This document shows, one piece after another, positions 1 to 8,883 of a stretch of 64,000 nucleotides of DNA; within the stretch, counting starts at the first letter, position 1, and each line of letters starts with the position of its first letter. The notes under the pieces are model-generated. The model was not told the DNA's origin. It did no database searches and was given only the letters and a program-made list of their open reading frames with translations. The DNA lies in the NCBI GenBank assembly GCA_016617855.1, contig JAECUM010004886.1:1-64000 (forward strand), read 5' to 3'. The DNA is from Megalonaias nervosa. Lineage: Eukaryota > Mollusca > Bivalvia > Unionida > Unionidae. The position numbers and the translations under genes are program-made.

Positions 1-345
1 GACATCATCGTATACTACTAAATTATTAATACTTCCATCAAGGTCATCTACAGATGGTGCTTCGTCAATATCAGTAATAAAATCAATAACGTCACTGTCT
101 TCATTTAGCAACTTTGCATTTTCATTAAAATCCTTAAGTACTTCATAGCATCGCTGATCATCTATAGATGGTGCTACTAAGTACAATTTATCCCACTTGA
201 GCCATCTCATCATCAAATTAAGCAATAACTGCGTTTTGCCAGATCCAGATGGACCTATTATTATCATTCTGATAGAATTCGGTAGCGCTGGGTGATGTTT
301 TACTGGCTCTTGTTTTCGTGTCGCAGAAAAGTCAATTATATCCAT
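1..345 (-). CDS. FtsK/HerA-type genome-packaging ATPase, N-terminal part (cut by window edge)
   Basis: This is the first 115 codons of a P-loop ATPase; the rest lies left of the window. Starting at the ATG at 345-343, the product has a short leader, then Walker A (GPSGSGKT, about residues 34-41) followed by a long alpha helix, and a Walker B-like stretch (LVVYDDV) at the window edge. By family this is the packaging ATPase that pumps DNA into the capsid in Polintons, adintoviruses, virophages and adenovirus-like elements. It is divergent from the PLA2 gene starting near 360, with about 15 bases between them. No break is seen in the visible part. The assignment to the packaging family rests on gene context as much as on motifs. 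Confidence 0.82.
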   Translation of the reverse strand, partial: MDIIDFSATRKQEPVKHHPALPNSIRMIIIGPSGSGKTQLLLNLMMRWLKWDKLYLVAPSIDDQRCYEVLKDFNENAKLLNEDSDVIDFITDIDEAPSVDDLDGSINNLVVYDDV

Positions 346-361
346 ATGATAAATAATATGA

Positions 362-859
362 ATTTATATTTGTGTTCGATGCAAGGCAGCCACGTCCACC
401 ACTGGATTAACAACGATAATAACAAAAATTAAAAAACGCGCACTGACAGGTAAGTGTGAAAAGTGTGGCACAAAAAAATACAAATTCATTTCAAACACAG
501 CGACAGGAGGTGATATTGCTGCTTCGCTGGGAAAATTACCAGGATTACCATGGGCGAAATATCCCGGGGAAAAACACTTACCGGGTTATAATTATTGTGG
601 GCCAGGAACTCGTTTAGATATTCGTCTTGACAATCAAGATCAACCTCGGCCTGGTGAATATCCCGTAAATGGAATCGATCAAGCATGTTACGTTCATGAT
701 ATTGCTTATCGAAATAAAGATTTACAACAACGACATCTCGCCGATATAAAATTAATTCATGCCATAAATAATGTAAAAGATAAATCACTTCGAGAAAAAT
801 TGGCTGCTTTTCTGGTAAAAGCTGGTATGAAAGGTAAAATAATGTTAGGGGCTGGGTAA
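362..859 (+). pseudogene. Zinc-ribbon + parvovirus-type phospholipase A2 protein (start codon displaced)
   Basis: The open frame of 165 codons has two parts. Codons 4-35 carry two Cys pairs (CVRC and CEKC) spaced like the DUF5679-type zinc ribbon. Codons 55-140 are a phospholipase A2 domain of the VP1-unique type known from parvoviruses: calcium-loop motif YCGPGT at 78-83 and catalytic HDIAY at 112-116. In parvoviruses this activity breaches the endosomal membrane, so a virion-associated entry role is inferred here. The frame has no ATG at its 5' end. The only nearby ATG (358-360) is one base out of phase, and a TGA sits in frame at 359-361, so a 1-base change near the start, or non-ATG initiation, must be assumed. 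The domain itself is unbroken with both key motifs. It lies between the ATPase and the integrase. Confidence 0.85.
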
Positions 860-879
860 TTAATTATATAACTATTATA

Positions 880-1883
880 ATGGAGTCCATTTATTATTCC
901 CCAAGAGGATATTGGAAGGGCAAAGCAGCAATTAGTAAACTTGCTGAAGCAGCAAAAGTTTCACGTGCTGTTGCTGCAGCGTGGTTAGCACGACAGGCAA
1001 TATGGCAAATCTATCTACGTCCACCTAAAAAAATTCAGTACGCGTACTTTGATGTCAGCCTCCCCAATGAAGTTCATCAAGCAGATATTTTCTTTTTACC
1101 GCACGATACTATTAAAACACGTGGACGTAAATCACGCACATACAAATACGCGTTAACTGTCGTTGACGTTGCAAGTAGATATAAAGAAGCAGAACCACTG
1201 TCAACAAAGACAGCAACTGAAGTTGCATCTGCGTTTGAACGAATTTATCAACGAGGATCCGGACCACAAGGTGGTCTACAATGGCCACAGTTGCTACAAG
1301 TTGATCCTGGCAAAGAATTTCTTGGTGCAGTATCATCGCTGATGAAAAAACATAATGTCAAAATCAGAAAAGGACACATCGCAATTCATCGTGATCAGGC
1401 AATAGTTGAAGGATTTAATCGAACACTCGCTGAGCGGTTATTTGGATACCAGTATGCGAAGGAAATAATTCAGGCACATACAAGATCTCGTGAATGGGTT
1501 GCAAGATTACCAAGTGTGATAGCTGCGTTAAATAATGAAATTACTCGTGCAACTTCTATGAAACCTATTAATGCAATTACAAAAAAAAACATATACGCAG
1601 TAGCGATGGTTACGGACAACGACGTGACTTTTCAAAACAACCAGTGTTAGGTAATGTGACTGTAAGGTATTTATATGAACCTGGTGAACTTGAAGGGGGT
1701 AAAAAAAGAGCAACTGATCCTATCTGGAGTGTGACCACACATAAAATTTCTAGCGTGGTTAGATCTTCGGGTAGACCCGCCATCTACAGACTGGATTCAA
1801 CTGCTCCTCAACGTGGATTTGTACGTGAACAATTACAAGTAATTCCTGAGGACACACAATTACCACCACGTTCACTTTTGTAA
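880..1883 (+). pseudogene. Polinton/retroviral-type (rve) integrase, frameshifted
   Basis: The first frame (880-1650, ATG directly after an ACTATTATA motif) encodes a helix-turn-helix-like N terminus and the DDE catalytic core: D69 (HQADIFFLP), D142 (QVDPGKEF) and E177 (IVEGFNR), the last two 35 positions apart as in DDE integrases. The C-terminal SH3/chromo-like part, with the hallmark RYLYEPGELEGG and GFVREQL segments, is in a different frame ending at 1883. The two frames overlap, so the gene carries a 1-base frameshift, most simply in the A9 run at 1581-1589. The enzyme inserts the linear viral genome into host DNA. As read, the product would lose the C-terminal domain. The gene converges on the small HNH gene with a 12-base overlap. 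Confidence 0.9.
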
Positions 1884-2063
1884 ACTAGCGCCCCTGCGTC
1901 GATTACATTCAAGACATGTCAATGTGACATTATCACCTGTATGACCAAGATCATTATTAATTCTATCCACGGTAAATTGTTTTGAATTATTACAAGAATA
2001 CTTCCACAACATGTGACAGTTACAAATTACACAACGATTATTCTGTTGTTGTTTTAGCGTCAT
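1872..2063 (-). CDS. Small HNH-endonuclease-like protein
   Basis: The 63-residue protein consists almost only of an HNH/zinc-finger nuclease core: Cys pair CVIC (11-14), the DRIN segment with D33, GH (40-41), N45 and a second Cys pair CLEC (50-53), giving the treble-clef ββα metal fold. It is short for a stand-alone nuclease and could be a remnant or a detached C-terminal domain of the large polymerase gene that ends just downstream at 2117-2248. It converges on the integrase. A role in genome processing or resolution is only an inference; the metal-binding residues are all present. Confidence 0.6.
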   Translation of the reverse strand: MTLKQQQNNRCVICNCHMLWKYSCNNSKQFTVDRINNDLGHTGDNVTLTCLECNRRRGASLQK

Positions 2064-2116
2064 AATAAATTCAACATCGATATCTTAATCTCGATTATTT
2101 TTTTTGGTCACACTGC

Positions 2117-5100
2117 TTATAGCCAAATAGTTTTTTTTATTACACCAACAACAACTTCGTTGTTGTCGCTAACAGTTTGATTATTATTTTCTGTGGAGTC
2201 TATGACAACTCTGTGCAGTTGAGATATTCTCCTGACTCGAGATACTGCTAGATAAAATCTGACCATTCTATTCTATCATCGACAATCCAGATATTTGTAT
2301 CAGTAATAGTTAGTCCTTGTGACGAATGAATTGTTATAGCATATCCTAATTTCCACGGTGAGTCATTCATACTCAACGCGCTTTCAACAACATCAACATC
2401 AACCAAAACAATATCATTTAACACAAGATTTTGTTTTTCATTTCTTCCCGGAATTTCAACTTCAATATTCTGTCGTCGAGTATCCGCTGGGCGATAACAT
2501 AATGGTACAGGTAACGTTGGAAATCTTTCCTTGTGTAACAGAAATAATTTCTCTTGCAATTCATCACGAACTATTTTTCTACTTGCAACTATTAAATCAT
2601 TTGGTCTCCATAAATTCCAAAAATCGTTCACAGGAGTTTCTGGAATTATTTCACGCATTATCTCACATTGTATTTTATCTGGCTGTAGTCTGATTAATCT
2701 TTTAAATTCTTTCAGAGGTTCATCAATGGCTCTATGATCATCATTTATTTCTTCATAATAATCCACAAATGATTTTAACCACTCGTGTGGAGATTGTCCG
2801 ACAAAAGGTGGTGGTTGACCATGATCGCCACACATAATTATCGCAGTAATTTTTGTCAGTAACCAATCAAGAAATACTTTTAATGTTTCTAACGACACCG
2901 TACAAATCTCATCCCAGATGATGATTTTGGGAATATATTTCTCACCCATTCGCTCAGGTGTCCATGTATCTCCACACCATCTGAAGAAACTATGATATGT
3001 ACACGATTTTACTCCTCGTTGTTTTATTTCTCTTGCTAGTCTGTGCGTAGGTGTCAACACAATCATATCTAAACTCCGAAATAATTCAATCGCACGTGTT
3101 GTTTTACCAGAACCTCCAGGTCCATTGAGATAAATGGTTTTATGTCTATCCACGGGATCAAATACACATGGTGATGTTGATACTGGTGTTTGATTGTCAT
3201 TACCGCAATATATTTCTTTGATATCAACGTCGGCTGATTCAGAATAGTCAAGTATACTTTCTTGTTTTATTCTGCATGATCCCCATTCTCCCCTACCGAG
3301 TAACGGTTTTACCAAATCCACATATTCGTTATTTATATAAAATGAATCCGTAGCAACTCTGACAGCGTAACAAGGAAATCTATTTATCATCGATAATAAA
3401 TTTATAGAAACGTAAGCGAGCATAGAAGATCTTAAATGAGTAAATTGTGGTGACTCACCATCGATATAACTCACTATTGTACTTAGTTTGGTTCCGTCTG
3501 ACAAATAAGCATTATTTCTACTTATAAATGTTCCTTTGTTCGTTGGATCATTAATTATAAAATCTAACTCAGCATCGTCCATGATTAATCTTGTACAATG
3601 TCGTTTATGATCATAAGAACCACCTTGAGTAAATTTACCAATTATTTTTCTACCGAGATCTTTTGCAACTTTATTTTCATAATCAATTGTATCCCAATCT
3701 TCATCTGGATCTGTCAGGGAATGTTTCTTTTGTTGTGGTAACCAAACTTGTTTCTGCGAATGATATGATATAATAGCTTCACTGACCATCAACGATATTA
3801 AAATTCCAGCATCAAGCATGTATCGTAATAGCACCGTTGGAACCCAATATTTTTCTGAGAAATGTCTACCAAACCACGCATAAACGATTGGATGAAGATT
3901 ACTATGGAACTTAAATGATTTTACACAAGCAAATCCAGTTAAAGCAAAATCAGGTAATGGTCCATTTATCGCAACTCTTGTCATTTCATGTGTCGGATGT
4001 CCGAATCTTTTGAAATATTCAGAACATTCTCCGTATCCAAGAAAACTTCCAGGATAACACGCAACCATATCAACGGATATAATTTTACGATGATCGTATT
4101 TGGTATTCCATAATCCGCCATGTCCGTATTCGACACAACTTTTCTGAACATCTTCAAGGAATTCTGATCGTGTCGGTTTCCATGAATTTTTCTCCTGAGC
4201 AAAGAGAGCAGCAACTGATGGAACTGTAAAACAATTATTTAGTAATTGTTCAACTTCGACGTTGTCAGAATTATATTCACGCCAAAGGCGTTGTGCAAGA
4301 TTCTTCATTTCTTCATAGAGAGATTCTCTACGGTAAATATCTCCGTTAGGTTTTAGAAATTGATCGTAATATGCGGATTCTGAACTCTGAAATAACCAAA
4401 CAGATACAGGGTCACTCTTACTGATATCGTTGATAGCATCGAATATATAATCGTCATAAAATCTGACTATTCTATCTCGTGGAAATATTGTTACAGCATC
4501 AGTCCATGCATGTGCGTTATGATCAATGATTGTTATTGGAGCTCCTCTTGATGGGTATTTTGACTTATATATAATTTCTCCGGTTAGTGTTTTTACTGTT
4601 ATTGGAAATTTTAATTTTTTTTCTAGCTTAGCAACGTCGCTGATAGATTCTCCGGTATCTTTAACTTTTTCTGCCCACTCATTTATTTTTATACGTCTTA
4701 TATCTGTTAAACCATTTCCGCGTATTGCTTTTGAGAAATGTTCCATAACTCGCTCAGCTACACAGTTTAGTCTCCTTGACAATTTCATTGGTTTGAGATC
4801 CCCAACACTAGGTTTATCATTTAGCGGATATATCGCATATATAACCGCCGTGACAGGATACGCTCCTTCATAATACGGTTTATCAATACCGGTCAGTATT
4901 CCGGGCTTGGATTTGTTATTTAATGTAACAGTATTATTTCCAGTATGAAGTCGTACAGGTTCACGTTTGTCATGAATAATTCAAGTATCATCATCTGTCT
5001 GCACAATAAATTTTACTAAAATAATATATCGCTGATTGTCTAGATAGTTAATAATATTTTTACCTCGTTCGTCACTCATTCTAGCATCAACAACAACACC

Positions 5101-5313
5101 AGCGGTGTTGTTCATAATCCTGAATGTCGACCAAGTATGAGCCGCACCATCATTATGAAATTCTTTTTTACCTTCACGGATACGATCGGTTATATCACTA
5201 TTTATCAAAGCCAGATCTTGCATCGAAAAATTAAATTCAGATTTTGGTAATTTATCAAGATCAAATCTTGCGGTGGAAGGTTCAATTGTGGATAATCTCT
5301 CAAATTCCTCCAT
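2117..5313 (-). pseudogene. Family-B DNA polymerase fused to SF1 (Pif1/RecD-like) helicase, one stop and one frameshift
   Basis: One frame runs from the ATG at 5313 to 2248, interrupted only by TGA at 4983-4981; downstream of that stop it is open for 910 codons. Counted from the ATG at 4788, the polymerase shows a motif A-like DMVACYP (from 240), a motif B-like GKFTQGG (384-390) and motif C ATDS (479-482). A helicase follows: Walker A GPGGSGKTT (556-564), Walker B WDE (625-627), motif III-like GDHGQPPPF (654-662) and HSSQG (821-825). The frame ends at 2248, but the expected SF1 motif YLAVSRV continues in another frame (about 2255 down to a stop at 2117), so a 1-base shift near 2250 truncates the helicase. 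No clear 3'-5' exonuclease motifs were seen. The protein would replicate the viral genome and unwind it in one chain. Canonical Polinton polymerases lack this helicase. I recall close relatives of the fusion in Rhizophagus genomes, which I cannot check here. Confidence 0.85.
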
Positions 5314-5363
5314 ACTATATTTAAAGCAAATATATGTTTAATTAAACTTTAATTATATATATA

Positions 5364-5669
5364 ATGATTCAAACAAACAACCGATGCAGATGGCTTCTAA
5401 TTGGTTATTCAACTCCTTGTAATAAATCATGTGTAAATGAATTTTGTGGCCAACATATGCAAAGCTATCGTAGAGGGAGTCTAGGACCAAAACCGTGTTT
5501 ACGATGCGGTGTTGGAGTCAGAGGAGGAACCCAGTTGTGTGTAAAGTGTGGTGGTAAAAGATACAGAGAGCTGAAACGATATTATGATAAAAAATATAAT
5601 AATGAATCCCCCATAAAAACCGCTGAAGACTATCTGACCAGATTTCAAAATAATCATTTAGACAAATAA
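5364..5669 (+). CDS. Small Cys-rich zinc-binding protein
   Basis: The 101-residue protein has nine regularly placed metal ligands: C8, C19, C23, C28, H31, then two CxxC knuckles C45/C48 and C59/C62, followed by a basic helix. This suggests two zinc sites and nucleic-acid binding. The start is fixed by a TATATATATA run directly before the ATG. It is divergent from the polymerase (50 bases between starts) and is followed after 14 bases by the homing endonuclease, so the two + strand genes may be co-transcribed. Small zinc proteins like this recur in animal Polintons as far as I recall; the function is unknown, with transcription regulation the best guess. Confidence 0.7.
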   Translation: MIQTNNRCRWLLIGYSTPCNKSCVNEFCGQHMQSYRRGSLGPKPCLRCGVGVRGGTQLCVKCGGKRYRELKRYYDKKYNNESPIKTAEDYLTRFQNNHLDK

Positions 5670-5683
5670 TATTATATATACAA

Positions 5684-6196
5684 ATGGAGCAAAATGGATT
5701 TGTTAAGCATCCCATCATCAAGAATTATGAAGCGTCTCGTGATGGTGTCATCAGAAACTGCAGATTAAAAAGACCAGTTGGTACTGACAATGGTATTGGT
5801 TACCTCACTTTTCGTGTTAGAAAAAATAAAAGCTATTTATCTCATAGGTTCGTGTTTGAGTGTTTTCATGGGGTTATCGAAGACGGACTTGTAATCGATC
5901 ACATCAATTCAAACCCGAAAGATAATTCTTTAGAAAATTTACAAATTGTTACACAGAGTCAGAATTGTAAGATAGGAAATACTGGTAGATGTAAAATGTT
6001 TGGAAAGAGAGCTGTTAAATCCATAAATACAGAGACTAGTGAAGAGAGAATTTTTAATTCTATGAATGCGGCTGCAAAATATTTTGATATTTGTATGCCT
6101 TCAGTACGTTTTGTTGCAATAATATATATAAATCAGCATTTTCGAAAAAATTCAAACAAAAGATCACGTTCCGGTATGTACAATGAAGCGAGATAA
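5684..6196 (+). CDS. NUMOD4/HNH-type homing endonuclease
   Basis: The 170-residue protein has the standard order for this group: an N-terminal NUMOD4-like segment (residues 7-25, ending in SRDGVIRN), an HNH_3 core with H54, DH at 72-73, N81 and N85 (DHINSNPKDNSLENL), and a C-terminal helix-turn-helix of NUMOD1 type (about 122-140, AAKYFDICMPSV) for DNA recognition. All core residues are present, so it may be an active nuclease. Such genes are typically selfish passengers of phages and large DNA viruses. It is not inside an intron or another gene here. The start is preceded by an ATATTATATATACAA motif. The gene's last two bases overlap the first copy of the 37-bp direct repeat. Confidence 0.8.
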   Translation: MEQNGFVKHPIIKNYEASRDGVIRNCRLKRPVGTDNGIGYLTFRVRKNKSYLSHRFVFECFHGVIEDGLVIDHINSNPKDNSLENLQIVTQSQNCKIGNTGRCKMFGKRAVKSINTETSEERIFNSMNAAAKYFDICMPSVRFVAIIYINQHFRKNSNKRSRSGMYNEAR

Positions 6197-6323
6197 ATCC
6201 GTCATCGCTGATAGAGCAATCAAGTAGTTGTCTCCCTTTTTTTTGTTATTGCCTATACATGACCACACATTTATATTCAGTGATAAAAATCCGTCATCAC
6301 TGATAAAGTAATCAAGCAGTTAT
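6195..6323 (+). repeat. Two 37-bp direct repeats, 92 bp apart
   Basis: Copies at 6195-6231 and 6287-6323 share the core AAATCCGTCATC-CTGATA-AG-AATCAAG-AGTT with about five mismatches. The first begins at the stop codon of the homing endonuclease. They mark the start of the only long non-coding stretch inside the viral block (6197-6900). Confidence 0.7.
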
Positions 6324-6900
6324 GGTACTACAGTCTAATCGTAATGTTTAAATATCTCTCCAGTCCAAACATCTCAACTATATTGCAGAAAATATATCCG
6401 CAAACAGAACATAGATACATCAGCCGTGATATTATATCATAGGCCGATACTGTACACATATCGATCGCAGCAGACTACATGCATCATTGTTACTATACTG
6501 AATGAATCTACGCAGTTCTGTAGTAGGCGGAATATACCAGAATAATATCGATTCAACGCATTTACTAACACAGTTCTGGTTCTGCGGGCAGTTGATGACG
6601 AGATATGAGATTGTAAAAAAACCCAACTAATTCCAGGTGTAACTCGCCTGGCACCCCTGAACCTCAAAGGCGCCCGGGGTTCACTTAGGGGGTGCTTTTA
6701 TTACCCCGCAAAACAACAATTACATATCCGACGTCATCAACCTGTTCGGCAGGTACTTCTTTTTGCTTTTTTATTCTGATTTATTCAGAAATATTTTTTA
6801 TATTTATTCAAAAATATATTTATTCAGAATTATTGATATTTATTCACAATTATTTATTCAGAATATATTTTTATTTAAACAAATAATTTATAATATAAAA
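6324..6900. promoter_or_regulatory. Viral intergenic control region with hairpin and iteron-like repeats
   Basis: No gene was recognised here. The stretch holds a GC-rich interrupted inverted repeat at 6651-6695 (GCACCCC + TGAACC pairing with GGTTCA + GGGGTGC, with a 5-base bulge on the right arm), standing out in AT-rich surroundings. Between 6771 and 6863 six copies of TTATTC(A/T)-A occur at 10-23 base spacing in nearly pure AT sequence. Such a combination fits an origin of replication or a divergent promoter, but no known origin sequence was recognised. Confidence 0.4.
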
Positions 6901-7350
6901 AGTAATGAATCACGAAATACTGCTATTAAGCAATTACAACACAGCGGCGTGAAAATATCCGAACAACTTGATCCTGAAAAAATAATGAGCGACTTTGAAT
7001 CATTACAATTCAAAAAATCAGAAAATAGATATACTTTGCCTTCCGATTATAGATTCATAAAGTTAATCCAGCAGGCAATGTTACGATCGCTGGCAGCAAT
7101 CACGGATACGCAGGTGAAATTATTTGTTCCTCTTTCACGGGCCATCGAAAAGGTTAGGTCAGAATTATCTCACGAATACGAAACGAAAAGACTCGTGCAC
7201 TCTCGTATAAAACAGCTGAGAGATATCATGTCGATGACGGAGTTGATAAACAAAGACGCGGAAGAATTACTGGCTAAAAATAAAGGCGAATGTGACTCTG
7301 ACCATGGTGACTTTAGTGACAACGAAACTAATAGTGTTGTATCAGAATAA
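6763..7350 (+). CDS. Orphan viral protein, start uncertain
   Basis: An open frame of 195 codons ends at 7350. From about 6900 on the sequence looks coding: balanced composition, a helix-rich charged middle and an acidic Ser/Asp-rich tail. The first ~45 residues are low-complexity Phe/Ile/Tyr translated from the AT-rich iteron region and are probably not protein. The likely starts are the internal ATG at 6985, or a position near 6905 where an ATG exists one base out of frame, which suggests another small shift at the start. I recognise no domain. It lies alone between the control region and the convergent penton gene, so an early or regulatory role is possible but unsupported. Confidence 0.5.
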   Translation: MLFYSDLFRNIFYIYSKIYLFRIIDIYSQLFIQNIFLFKQIIYNIKSNESRNTAIKQLQHSGVKISEQLDPEKIMSDFESLQFKKSENRYTLPSDYRFIKLIQQAMLRSLAAITDTQVKLFVPLSRAIEKVRSELSHEYETKRLVHSRIKQLRDIMSMTELINKDAEELLAKNKGECDSDHGDFSDNETNSVVSE

Positions 7351-7443
7351 TAATCACTGGGGTAAAAAAAAGTAATTATTTGATATTTATTTTTTTTTTG
7401 CTTGGTGTTTTCTACGAACGTAAGATCTTAAGATGACGCTCAT

Positions 7444-8873
7444 TTATGAGCGTACATACAGGTTTATATTTAACGACTCTGACCTAAGATCGAGCAAGCG
7501 GCCAGACTGGTCAGTAAGTTTCAAATGTATCCGTGATAAAAGACGACTATGACATTTTAGATAAACAACATTGATTGGTTCTGACACAATCAAATAACCT
7601 GGAGACACTTGAGGGGTAAATGAATAGAGAATGTATCCTTGTTGGGCCTGATTGGATTTATCAGTGTCAACTTGATAACTGCCGTCGATAACATCACATA
7701 CTAGATTGACAGCGATCGTTGATGTGATCGCGACGATGCCCGGTGAGACATGACGGCCGCCACCGTATGGATCGTTATTGTATCTGAGAATACTTGCTGG
7801 CGGGGTTACTTTTCTCCACGACTCAAGGATCGTGGGAAACATATCTGCGATGTTAAGTTCAATTTTGGGGATAATATTATAATCAATATCTTCTTCGAGA
7901 ATACCTTTTAAATATTTTTTCACATCGAAACGTCTAATCAAATTATCAATACCATAATTTTTAATAAATACTTTTTCAGCAAATTTAGCGTTTTCATCTA
8001 CCACATCTATCATATGTGTATAGTCAGATATTAATGCGTTTAGATGCTTAATTGAATCAATGATATTTTTTTTACGTCATCGTTGTAATTTTTTGTTAAA
8101 TCAATAATTAAATTTTTTACGTGTTCATGAATTCTATCAAATTCATTTTTGATTGGACCAAAGAACTTATTAGCTCCAGTAACACTAAAATTTTGACCCC
8201 ATTCGTCTGGAATTTCTATCCGATAAAGATCTGGTAATAAAAATATTTTTTGTCCATCATCGGCGATAAAATATTCATCAACGCCCCATGGGTAATTTTT
8301 TCTGTATTCGGGTGTTTTCATAAATTTTTGCTCCGTCGTCAAAAACTCATCTAGACGTGGTTGTGGCGGACCCTCATATGTTGGTTTAATATCTGACCAT
8401 CCTAATACTGACCTGATCGAACTCTAATAAATGTCAACTTGATAATCCGGCGATAATATTTCAATGGCCGAAGAAAGTGTTGGTTCATGAACAGTAATAG
8501 CAATCTTTGATTCTTTTCCTGTGATGGATTTAATTCTGCGTTGAAATTCTTCATTGATCTGTTCTATTTGATAACTGCCCGTTGGAATACTAACTACTTG
8601 CGAATCAGGAGTCCCATCGGGTTTGTTTTTATTTGCAAATACTAATGAATTATTCGGCGGAAGACCACCAAACGATTTTGACCTAATGTTGGGCCAACTA
8701 TAATAAACCCGTAATTGCGCTAGCGCTATCTCGGAAGCTGGTATTGCAGTTGGAAAATTAATACTGAATTCAGGATTAGTTGAACTCGCCGATATCATTG
8801 TGGTTCTTACCGGAGCAGTGTTAGTGACGATCTGTTGTAATAATTCCTGCGATCGCTGATCAAACGTTGACAT
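7444..8873 (-). pseudogene. Penton / minor capsid protein, one stop and one frameshift
   Basis: Three pieces belong together. The N-terminal piece (8424-8873, 149 codons) starts after an AGTATAATA-ATG motif and has beta-rich jelly-roll character with the segment IPTGSYQIEQINEEF, typical of Polinton minor capsid proteins. It ends at TAG (8426-8424), but the same frame stays open and gives SIRSVLGW, a recurrent continuation in this family. A second break, a 1-base shift in the A8 run near 8066-8073, moves the reading to the frame of the C-terminal piece (7444-8013), which carries the family's end signature (SPGYLIVSEP, then LTDQSGRLLDLRSE). The protein would form the capsid vertex. With both breaks no full-length protein can be made without suppression. 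It is the last gene of the minus-strand cluster. Confidence 0.75.
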
Positions 8874-8883
8874 TATTATACTA

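Noticed and set aside
486..788. 100-codon minus-strand frame
   Set aside because: Antisense shadow of the PLA2 gene, which has catalytic motifs on the + strand.
362..859. Endogenous parvovirus
   Set aside because: Only the PLA2 domain is parvovirus-like; all neighbours are Polinton/adintovirus genes and no parvovirus NS1 or capsid is present.
880..1883. Retrovirus or LTR retrotransposon
   Set aside because: There is an rve integrase but no reverse transcriptase, protease of the aspartic type or LTR; the core and C-terminal signatures are of the Polinton type.
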